A stretch of DNA of 8,947 bases from positions 1-8,947 of the forward strand of contig JAGWGO010000042.1 in the NCBI GenBank assembly GCA_028867395.1, in the 5' to 3' direction. Under the pieces are notes generated by a model. That model saw only the letters and a list, made by a program, of their open reading frames with translations, had not been told where the DNA came from and did not search any database. Shown piece after piece: positions 1 through 4,795 of the stretch (positions are counted from its first letter, which is position 1; every line of letters starts with the position of its first letter). The translations under genes and the position numbers were made by a program. This stretch comes from Nitrososphaerota archaeon (lineage in GTDB: Archaea > Thermoproteota > Nitrososphaeria > Nitrososphaerales > Nitrosopumilaceae).

Positions 1-2
1 GG

Positions 3-233
3 CTTAGGGGGTTTTCAATTGAAAAAGCTGAAATATTCCGGCAAGCATTAGATGGAAGACGATTCTGGATGAATATTGAAAATACAGATTTATCCAGAAT
101 ACTTTTCAAAATAATAGCAAAACAACACTTGTTGAAACTCACGACGAAAAGGGAACGTCAACGAATGGCGATTAGGTGGAAGAAAAACCTTGGAGTTGAT
201 GTTTCTAAGATGACTGGTTTATTTGATATTTAG
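3..233 (+). CDS. C-terminal end of an unidentified protein, cut by the window edge
   Basis: The frame is open from the first complete codon to a TAG at 231-233, giving 76 residues with the start lying outside the window. The visible part is basic and helix-rich (for example RRFWMN, TKRERQRMAIRW) and ends in GLFDI. I do not recognise a family. Its last 29 bases overlap the end of the convergent recombinase gene, a tail-to-tail arrangement common in compact integrated elements, so it is probably cargo of the same element. An alternative is a chance open frame, since 76 codons is short. No signal peptide or membrane segment is visible in this part. Confidence 0.5.
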   Translation, partial: LRGFSIEKAEIFRQALDGRRFWMNIENTDLSRILFKIIAKQHLLKLTTKRERQRMAIRWKKNLGVDVSKMTGLFDI

Positions 234-1458
234 CCATCCTTTCGACTTTCGCTTCTAATTCTTTTAGCCGTTGTAAGGCGGTCTCTTTCTCCGCATTAGC
301 TTGGGCAAGTAAACCCCTCTCTAGCTTTTCATCTCCCAATTCCTTCTGTAATCTAGCTTCATCACTTATCATTAGCTCTGGCAACGCCTCAAGATAGTCT
401 GGTATAAGGTCCAAAATATCAGTCCAAAAGTAATTTTTATCAGTCTTGACCAATCCATCGTGTCCCATCAATCTCTCTTTTATTACAAGTGCTGATAACG
501 TACCTCGTTTCCTCTGTACATTCATCATTATTTTATTCCAATATCTTCTAAAGCCGTGTGTAGCTGGAACACTGTGCCGCCTCCTACCTTCCGTGAGAGG
601 AGTCCTTGAACCAGACTTTACCAATAGATCCTCGATTCTTCGCCTTACTGCGGTAGACGATAGCGGTTTGGGCTTTGAAAATCGTTCTAGAATCAGCGGA
701 TCTGATTCGATTGGTAATCTTTTCATCTTCTTAACCCACAACTTCCTATATTCTTCTAGCTTGTTCCATGCTTCCGTTGAAATCAGAGCAACATATTCTT
801 CAGGTGTTCCTCTGTAAATTATCATTCCCGCACAAACAACTAGTGCCTTTTCATCGTTTTTTAGCTCAATCTTATACTCTCTACCGATCTTATAGATTGG
901 GAATATGTTTCCCCATGTTTGATTTTCCCAGGCTCCTACTCGTAATCCACCTGAGCTTGATGCAAGTATCACAAATTCGGTATCTATCTTGCTAGAATGT
1001 TCTAGCATTTTCTTGATCTCCTCTCTGGTGTAACCTCTGCCCTGATGAATGTTATCAGGCTCTGGATAGGTAGCATAGATCCGCTTCCAACCCAGTCCCA
1101 GACCGTTCATATCGAGTAATTTTTTGATTGGTTTAATCTTATTTGGAACAGTAGAGGGATTAAGATAGAATCTATCGGTCTTCTCAAGCAGAGTCCTTTC
1201 TTTAAGACGCCTAACATATGCCAAAATTATTTGAGTCGCTTTCTCTTGGTCTTCTCTAGCTAGATTAACAAATTGTTGCGCTCGCTGTCTAAAATCACTC
1301 TGTAAAAGATCAGCACATGCTTCAACTAGGAACCTTCTCAGATTACGTTCCATAATTTTTTTAGTTTCCCTTGATTTTATTCCAGATGAAAAGAGATCTA
1401 ACGCATTTTCCTGTTTAACCTGAATGTCCTGTATTGAAAGTCGAATATCGTTTCTCAT
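205..1458 (-). CDS. Tyrosine recombinase (archaeal integrase)
   Basis: This 417-residue protein would catalyse site-specific recombination between an element and a chromosomal attachment site through a covalent 3'-phosphotyrosine intermediate. The family's catalytic residues can be placed: Arg173 in SGGLRVGAW (box I), His301 and Arg304 in HGFRRYW (box II), His333 in LMGHDG, and a likely nucleophile Tyr343 in KNYFW. Residues 1-150 would be the N-terminal arm and core-binding part. Residues 365-412 form a charged heptad-like helix (LQRLKELEAKVERM), probably a coiled coil, beyond the catalytic domain. The ATG at 1458 follows GGAG by 12 nt. The gene lies 89 bp from the 3' end of a tRNA-Lys gene on the same strand, which suggests that tRNA as the integration site. 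The frame is intact, unlike SSV-type integrases that are split on integration. Confidence 0.88.
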   Translation of the reverse strand: MRNDIRLSIQDIQVKQENALDLFSSGIKSRETKKIMERNLRRFLVEACADLLQSDFRQRAQQFVNLAREDQEKATQIILAYVRRLKERTLLEKTDRFYLNPSTVPNKIKPIKKLLDMNGLGLGWKRIYATYPEPDNIHQGRGYTREEIKKMLEHSSKIDTEFVILASSSGGLRVGAWENQTWGNIFPIYKIGREYKIELKNDEKALVVCAGMIIYRGTPEEYVALISTEAWNKLEEYRKLWVKKMKRLPIESDPLILERFSKPKPLSSTAVRRRIEDLLVKSGSRTPLTEGRRRHSVPATHGFRRYWNKIMMNVQRKRGTLSALVIKERLMGHDGLVKTDKNYFWTDILDLIPDYLEALPELMISDEARLQKELGDEKLERGLLAQANAEKETALQRLKELEAKVERMAKYQINQSS

Positions 1459-1547
1459 ATACTCATAATTCTCCTGCCAGTAGTAGAGGAATCTGAAAAC
1501 CTCGGTTTGCTACACTTCTGAATCCAAGAAATGTACCTAGAAGAAGG

Positions 1548-1637
1548 CGGGTCTAGTGGGATTTGAACCCACGGCATAGGGATGTCTCCGAAATTATCAT
1601 AAGAGTCCCTCGCTCTACCTGGCTGAGCCATAGACCC
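1548..1637 (-). tRNA. tRNA-Lys(CUU) with a 16-nt intron
   Basis: Read on the minus strand, the gene folds into a full cloverleaf: acceptor GGGTCTA/TAGACCC, D stem GCTC/GAGC with loop AGCCAGGTA, anticodon stem AGGGA/TCCCT, variable ATGCC, and T stem GTGGG/CCCAC with loop TTCAAAT. The discriminator base is G. Removing 16 bases gives the anticodon loop CTCTTAA, so the anticodon is CTT (lysine). CCA is not encoded, since CC is followed by T. The mature length is 74 nt. The gene's 3' end faces the recombinase gene and is the likely integration target. It has its own TATA box. Confidence 0.93.
1584..1599 (-). other. tRNA-Lys intron at position 37/38 with bulge-helix-bulge
   Basis: The intron TGATAATTTCGGAGAC lies at the canonical archaeal position, one base after the anticodon. 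Exon bases CTCT pair with intron bases GGAG to give a 4-bp central helix (one G-U pair). This helix is flanked by 3-nt bulges TAT and ACA. Cutting after the second base of each bulge removes exactly 16 nt and leaves a 7-nt anticodon loop. This matches the motif recognised by the archaeal splicing endonuclease. The intron is too short to encode anything. Confidence 0.85.
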
Positions 1638-1660
1638 GCAAAATAGCAGACGCTGAGGTC

Positions 1661-1670
1661 GTTATTAAAA
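1661..1670 (-). promoter_or_regulatory. TATA box of the tRNA-Lys gene
   Basis: On the minus strand TTTTAATAAC is centred about 28 nt before the first base of the tRNA, the usual distance from an archaeal TATA box to the transcription start. Transcription would begin at or just before the mature 5' end. Confidence 0.55.
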
Positions 1671-1675
1671 CGATT

Positions 1676-1687
1676 TGAAAAATAGAG
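1676..1687 (-). terminator. Possible T-tract terminator after the SRPBCC gene
   Basis: The minus strand reads CTCTATTTTTCA just after the TAA of the SRPBCC gene. Archaeal termination commonly uses T-rich tracts. The tract is short and the assignment is tentative. Confidence 0.3.
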
Positions 1688-1691
1688 TGAT

Positions 1692-2291
1692 TTAGTTTTT
1701 GACTGTCTCGATTTGAGAATATTTCTCAAGAATCTTTGTCAGTACAGTTGAGACTGGAACGTTGTTCATCTTCTCTTTCTCTTCCAAGAGTCTTCGGTAT
1801 GCGTCAAGTGTTATGTATACTGGAATTGAGCCGTTGCCCTCAAGCAATCCTCTAACTCTGTACAGAGCGGTTTCCATTCCCTTCTCGGCAGTCTTTGCAA
1901 ACTTGATCTTGTTAAGAATTCCACCTAGAGGACCAAATGGCATTTCATAGTTTACTGTCATGGTAACACGGGTTGACTTTTCGCCGAGTTCCTTGAACTC
2001 TACTGAAATATTCCAAGACTTGAAAGGTCCCTTGATCATTTTAGCTGCAATCTTTTGTTCTGGGATGAATTCTGTTGTCTCACAGTCCCATTCGAGTCTC
2101 TTTCCATCAAAGTCACCTATTACTCTAAAGGTGGTACCTACACCCATTCCTGCCTTTACATCCATTGGAACTACAGTCATTCCGACTCGCTCTTCGAACT
2201 GGTCAGAGATGTGCTCTGGTCTTGCAAAGTATGTAAAAACATTCAATGTTTTTTCTTTGATATCAATTGACTTGCTAACGGTAGTCATCAT
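1692..2291 (-). CDS. SRPBCC-fold protein with a ribbon-helix-helix-like C-terminus
   Basis: The protein has 199 residues. Residues 1-150 show the SRPBCC (START/polyketide cyclase-like) pattern. It begins with strand SKSIDI and helix VFTYFARPEHIS. Alternating strands follow, such as GTTFRVIG, RLEWDCETTEF and TRVTMTVNYEM. A long closing helix spans about 125-150. The fold makes a hydrophobic ligand pocket; the ligand cannot be told from sequence. Residues 155-195 (IPVYITLDAYRRLLEE then VPVSTVLTKILEKY) look like a strand-helix-helix of the ribbon-helix-helix/CopG type, suggesting dimerisation and possibly DNA binding. Two consecutive ATG codons (2291, 2288) are possible starts. A TATA box about 25 nt upstream suggests a leaderless message beginning at the first. 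No operon partner is visible; the tRNA downstream has its own promoter. Confidence 0.8.
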   Translation of the reverse strand: MMTTVSKSIDIKEKTLNVFTYFARPEHISDQFEERVGMTVVPMDVKAGMGVGTTFRVIGDFDGKRLEWDCETTEFIPEQKIAAKMIKGPFKSWNISVEFKELGEKSTRVTMTVNYEMPFGPLGGILNKIKFAKTAEKGMETALYRVRGLLEGNGSIPVYITLDAYRRLLEEKEKMNNVPVSTVLTKILEKYSQIETVKN

Positions 2292-2312
2292 TGGGCATTC
2301 TTTCCAAACTTG

Positions 2313-2320
2313 ATTTAAAG
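2313..2320 (-). promoter_or_regulatory. TATA box of the SRPBCC gene (leaderless)
   Basis: CTTTAAAT on the minus strand is centred about 25 nt before the ATG at 2291. Transcription should therefore start at or next to the start codon. No Shine-Dalgarno sequence is evident. Confidence 0.5.
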
Positions 2321-2372
2321 CTTTTGCTAATTGTCAGCAGTAGAAAGCCCTTTGATTGGATTTCATTTTTGA

Positions 2373-2391
2373 GATCACCGCATTTGCGATC
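2373..2391 (+). repeat. Imperfect hairpin in the presumed left end
   Basis: GAT-CAC-CGC-ATTT-GCG-ATC forms six base pairs with a 3-nt bulge on the 5' arm. Subterminal imperfect hairpins at the left end are a known feature of IS200/IS605 elements. Whether this one serves that role is inferred. Confidence 0.4.
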
Positions 2392-2394
2392 TTC

Positions 2395-2409
2395 TGACTT
2401 GGCAAGTCA
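2395..2409 (+). repeat. Perfect hairpin in the presumed left end
   Basis: TGACTT-GGC-AAGTCA is a perfect 6-bp stem with a 3-nt loop, only three bases after the preceding hairpin. Together they form a compact structured block before the TnpB promoter region. Confidence 0.45.
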
Positions 2410-2420
2410 ACAGTACCTAT

Positions 2421-2430
2421 TATATTAAAG
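2421..2430 (+). promoter_or_regulatory. TATA box upstream of the 20-codon ORF and tnpB
   Basis: TATATTAAAG is a close match to the archaeal box A. Its centre is about 22 nt before the ATG at 2448, slightly short of the usual spacing but compatible with a start at or just after that ATG. Confidence 0.45.
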
Positions 2431-2447
2431 AAAGTTATGTTTAGTTC

Positions 2448-2510
2448 ATGGGACAGGTTGAATTTGCAAAAAAACCTAATTATCATTTAAAATACCAAGA
2501 TGATGTTTAG
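2448..2510 (+). other. 20-codon ORF in frame with tnpB, closed by TAG directly before its ATG
   Basis: ATG at 2448 opens a 20-residue peptide (MGQVEFAKKP then NYHLKYQDDV) that ends in TAG at 2508-2510. The next codon is the tnpB ATG, in the same frame. It may be a leader peptide, or the former N-terminus of a longer TnpB now cut off by a nonsense codon. It may equally be a chance frame. Its own TATA box at a leaderless-like distance makes pure chance less likely. Confidence 0.35.
2485..2492 (+). promoter_or_regulatory. Second TATA-like box, proximal to tnpB
   Basis: ATTTAAAA is centred about 22 nt before the tnpB ATG at 2511. If used, it would give a nearly leaderless tnpB message that leaves out the short upstream ORF. 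Confidence 0.35.
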
Positions 2511-3686
2511 ATGTACGCCGTAAAATCAATCAGGCAGACTTATCCGCAAAATCAAGACCTAGACCAGATGATGGAAATATTCAGACAAATGGTGAATCAA
2601 TGCATAAGGATTGGTCTTGAAAACAACATATCAACACTGCAGAAATTCTCGTCAATGTTTTACCATGAACTTAGCAGGTATAAGATCCAGTCATACTACA
2701 AATTTACAGCAATGTCACAGGCATGTGGGAGATTATCACAGATGAAAAGTGACATCAGGAAAGGAAGGAGGGTAAAACCCCCATTCGTTTCAAGACCATT
2801 TCTGGTATCATGCCATGGGTTCAAGATCAATGGAATATTATTATCAATTCCAATAGGAAACAAGAGATACATCAATATTGTATTGAATGACCACGTCATT
2901 TCCGAACTCTCAAAAGGGGTTGAACCAAGGTCATTTGCCATAACACCAACATCACTTTCAATCTCAGTAAGAAAACAGGTGCAGGGGATAACTCCAGAAA
3001 GTGTTATTGGCATAGATCGAAATCTCAGAAATGTAACTATATCAACTCCCACAGAATCAGTCATGTACAAGACCAACAAACTGCTTTCAATTAAGGAAAA
3101 TTCAATGCGTGTCCGAGCTGCATTCAGGAGAAACGATGTGAGAGTCAAGAACAAGTTCTTTACTCAGAGAAGGAACAGGCAATCAAGGAGAACTCAGCAA
3201 TTCCTACATAAAATTTCAAAAGATATTGTACAACGGGCAGTTATGACAAAATCTATGATAGTATTAGAGGATCTAACAGGTATCAGAAAATTGTACAAAA
3301 AGGGAAACGGTCAGGGAAACAAGTACAGGCGAAGACTAAACTCATGGTCATTCTACGAGTTACAAAGACAGATACAGTACAAGGCGTCATGGGAGGGGAT
3401 ACCTGTGGAATTTGTAGATCCGAAACGCACCAGCCAACTCTGTCCAATATGCGGCGGTAAATGCCAAGAGGACAGGTTTAACAGACGAAAATTGTGGTGC
3501 AGTAATTGCAAGAAGTCGATGGACCGCGACGTTGTTGCATCCATGAATATTTCTTGCAAGGGGTGGAGTAGGTTTTGCCATCCTCGAGGACTTTCAGATG
3601 AAGCGGTGAAGGGGAACCCGGACAACTTACAGCCGGTAATCCTCAGAGTGGATGGAAGCAAGTTAGTTTGTGGAAGAGACATCTAA
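2511..3686 (+). CDS. tnpB: TnpB, RNA-guided nuclease of an IS605-family element
   Basis: The protein has 391 residues, within the normal TnpB range of about 350-450. The RuvC-like catalytic residues are all present: Asp169 in IGIDRN, Glu253 in VLEDLTG, and Asp340 in MDRDVVASMNI. The zinc ribbon between the second and third has Cys311, Cys314, Cys330 and Cys333. The arginine- and lysine-rich stretch at about 199-232 fits the RNA-binding bridge-helix region. Members of the family are omega(re)RNA-guided DNA nucleases that help the element persist at its donor site; that activity is inferred here. The start cannot extend upstream because the preceding codon is TAG. No Shine-Dalgarno sequence is visible. 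The 3' part of the gene is also structured RNA (see the omegaRNA entry). The gene appears intact. Confidence 0.93.
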   Translation: MYAVKSIRQTYPQNQDLDQMMEIFRQMVNQCIRIGLENNISTLQKFSSMFYHELSRYKIQSYYKFTAMSQACGRLSQMKSDIRKGRRVKPPFVSRPFLVSCHGFKINGILLSIPIGNKRYINIVLNDHVISELSKGVEPRSFAITPTSLSISVRKQVQGITPESVIGIDRNLRNVTISTPTESVMYKTNKLLSIKENSMRVRAAFRRNDVRVKNKFFTQRRNRQSRRTQQFLHKISKDIVQRAVMTKSMIVLEDLTGIRKLYKKGNGQGNKYRRRLNSWSFYELQRQIQYKASWEGIPVEFVDPKRTSQLCPICGGKCQEDRFNRRKLWCSNCKKSMDRDVVASMNISCKGWSRFCHPRGLSDEAVKGNPDNLQPVILRVDGSKLVCGRDI

Positions 3687-3700
3687 CCATGTCCCATGAT
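3571..3700 (+). ncRNA. Candidate omega(re)RNA overlapping the 3' end of tnpB
   Basis: In TnpB systems the guide scaffold overlaps the 3' end of tnpB and continues past it. Here a nested fold fits. TTGC (3575-3578) pairs with GCAA (3658-3661), and CATCC (3579-3583) with GGATG (3650-3654). Inside, GAGGA (3586-3590) pairs with TCCTC (3640-3644). The enclosed part holds a GGG-GAA-CCC hairpin (3611-3619) and two CCGG blocks (3618-3621 and 3633-3636) that can pair. The guide should begin just beyond the element's right end, probably within about 3690-3705, but the boundary is not determined. Pairings were found by eye, without energy calculation. Confidence 0.6.
3678..3693 (+). repeat. Hairpin at the presumed right end of the TnpB element
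   Basis: GACAT-CTAACC-ATGTC is a 5-bp stem with a 6-nt loop that contains the TnpB stop codon. Its place between the scaffold RNA and the promoter of the next gene suits a right-end subterminal hairpin or a weak terminator. Confidence 0.35.
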
Positions 3701-3710
3701 CGAAATAGAA

Positions 3711-3718
3711 CCTTAAAG
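3711..3718 (+). promoter_or_regulatory. TATA box of the gene at 3739 (leaderless)
   Basis: CCTTAAAG is centred about 24 nt before the ATG at 3739, which points to a transcript starting at the start codon. Its intactness places the TnpB element's right end upstream of it. Confidence 0.5.
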
Positions 3719-3738
3719 AAAGGCACATTTGCAGAAGG

Positions 3739-4308
3739 ATGGCTAACTTTCGGTTTCTAGCTGCCGGACTTGCCCTAGTCCTAGTTCTCTCACCGATGAT
3801 GCACTATGCAAGTGCACATGAAAATCTAAACTCTGGTGATGAATCCATTGGAAACTATGAGGTACAGGTGGCAACAGATCCCGAGATTCCGTCTGCAAAC
3901 CACCCATTCAAGCTGAGCTTCAGGGTGCTCAACTATCAGTCAGCTTCTAACCTACTAAACTCATTTGACACAAAACTAAGCGAGGTAAACCACTTTAGAA
4001 TGGGAGTTCGAATCTATTACAACGACGAGCTTGTTGACACAATTCCAGTCCAGGACTATACCGGAGGAGAGTGGTCAACCACCTACCAGTTTCACGAGTC
4101 TGGAAACCATGTGATGTATGTGGATCTTTATGACGTTGGGCCTGGAGGCAAGCCCTTGACATTTGTCTTCAATGTGAGTGTGCTTGACATATTCGGACCA
4201 ATCTTCCAGTATATCATATCTGCAGGAGGAATGGCTTGCTTTGTTATTCTTGGATGGATAGTAATCTCAAGGAAGCGAAAAGCAAAGGCAAACCGCAGTT
4301 CCTTATAA
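3739..4308 (+). CDS. Secreted, membrane-anchored beta-sandwich protein, possible copper-related accessory of the oxidase
   Basis: The protein has 189 residues. Residues 1-26 form a Sec signal (hydrophobic LAAGLALVLVLSP, then ASA before the predicted cut), so the mature chain would begin with His27-Glu-Asn. Residues 40-150 form one beta-rich domain (YEVQVATDPEIP, HPFKLSFRVLN, GVRIYYND, HVMYVDLYD) that resembles the YtkA/FixH- or CopC-like immunoglobulin folds. A single membrane helix at about 157-177 (GGMACFVILGWIVI) is followed by a basic tail RKRKAKANR. The topology is extracytoplasmic domain, one helix, cytoplasmic tail. It converges on the oxidase operon with 40 bp between stop codons. A role in copper handling or oxidase assembly is inferred from place and fold only; no Cys ligands are present. 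Confidence 0.7.
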   Translation: MANFRFLAAGLALVLVLSPMMHYASAHENLNSGDESIGNYEVQVATDPEIPSANHPFKLSFRVLNYQSASNLLNSFDTKLSEVNHFRMGVRIYYNDELVDTIPVQDYTGGEWSTTYQFHESGNHVMYVDLYDVGPGGKPLTFVFNVSVLDIFGPIFQYIISAGGMACFVILGWIVISRKRKAKANRSSL

Positions 4309-4348
4309 TAATCCACATTTGGACGAAAATCAGATGGTCTAGAAAGTC

Positions 4349-4795
4349 TTACGCACTAGTCTTTATTGTCTGTCCGCGAGGCAGCTTGAATGCATACAGC
4401 GCTGTAAGCAGGGTCATGGCAAAAAGTAAGATTCCAATTCCGTTGTGGATTGCAACAATTGTTGCCTTTAGCTGAGTGTTGATTACAATTGCACCAAGGA
4501 AGATCTGCGACATGGCAAAGACTCCTGCAAGAGTTCCGGTCACTCTGATTCTCTTGTGCGAGCCTGCAACCTTCCATGCGGCAACTGCTGTTGCAATTAT
4601 CATTACACCTGTAATTGCAGCAATCAGTCTGTGAATCCATTCTGTTAGATATTGTGCAGAAGGCAAGAATCCACTTGGACACAGTGGCCATTCCGGACAT
4701 GCAAGTCCCTGACCGCTTGACTCTAGATATCCTCCGATAAACATTAGGATGTACAAAATTACTAGAGAAGCAAGTGCTAGATACTTGAAGTACAT
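4349..4795 (-). CDS. ctaA: Half-size heme A synthase (CtaA/COX15 family)
   Basis: The 148-residue protein has four membrane helices, at about 4-22, 53-74, 86-106 and 113-135. It fits one half of the eight-helix CtaA/COX15 proteins that oxidise heme O to heme A. Family hallmarks are present: EWIHRLIA with His55 as a likely heme ligand, a second His117 in VAIHNG, and an extracytoplasmic Cys pair in CPEWPLC (Cys33, Cys39). Half-size archaeal forms are known (Aeropyrum pernix) and are thought to work as dimers. It is the last gene of the oxidase operon; its ATG directly follows the TAA of the cupredoxin gene (TAAATG), so translation is probably coupled. No CtaB (heme O synthase) is in the window. 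Heme A rather than a related A-type heme is inferred from family. Confidence 0.85.
   Translation of the reverse strand: MYFKYLALASLVILYILMFIGGYLESSGQGLACPEWPLCPSGFLPSAQYLTEWIHRLIAAITGVMIIATAVAAWKVAGSHKRIRVTGTLAGVFAMSQIFLGAIVINTQLKATIVAIHNGIGILLFAMTLLTALYAFKLPRGQTIKTSA

Larger units (their letters stand above)
1..1556. mobile_element. Right-hand end of a tRNA-Lys-integrated element (boundary inferred)
   Basis: A complete tyrosine recombinase next to the 3' end of a tRNA gene is the typical layout of an integrated plasmid, virus or genomic island in archaea. Here the element would run leftward from somewhere in the tRNA 3' half and leave the window at base 1. The second attachment site, a copy of the tRNA 3' part, is not in this window, so the extent and the exact crossover are unknown. 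The 89 bp between tRNA and recombinase contain no further gene. The end coordinate marks the T-stem/acceptor region of the tRNA as the probable boundary. Confidence 0.5.
2321..3705 (+). mobile_element. Solo TnpB insertion sequence (IS200/IS605 superfamily, IS1341-like); ends approximate
   Basis: A single tnpB gene without tnpA is flanked by non-coding DNA with hairpins on both sides, as in IS1341-type relatives of IS605. These elements have no terminal inverted repeats and make no target duplication, so the ends cannot be fixed from one copy. The left end must lie between the promoter of the divergent SRPBCC gene and the upstream ORF. The right end must lie between the TnpB stop and the TATA box at 3711. 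Without TnpA, movement would need a transposase from elsewhere. Confidence 0.65.

Noticed and set aside
446..995. Two plus-strand open frames under the recombinase
   Set aside because: They are antisense shadows of an intact recombinase with catalytic motifs in order; no promoter or ribosome site precedes them.
1..1547. Second attachment site (copy of the tRNA-Lys 3' end)
   Set aside because: No copy of GTGGGTTCAAATCCCAC or the acceptor strand was seen outside the tRNA itself.
2696..3154. 152-codon open frame on the minus strand inside tnpB
   Set aside because: It lies wholly under tnpB, whose catalytic motifs are certain; the antisense product shows no domain.
2292..3738. A TnpA (Y1 transposase) gene accompanying TnpB
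   Set aside because: No frame with the HUH or Tyr motifs is present on either strand; the flanks are too short.
4356..4700. 114-codon Cys- and Asn-rich minus-strand frame overlapping ctaA
   Set aside because: It is the shifted frame of ctaA; ctaA has the family His and Cys motifs and the coupled start.
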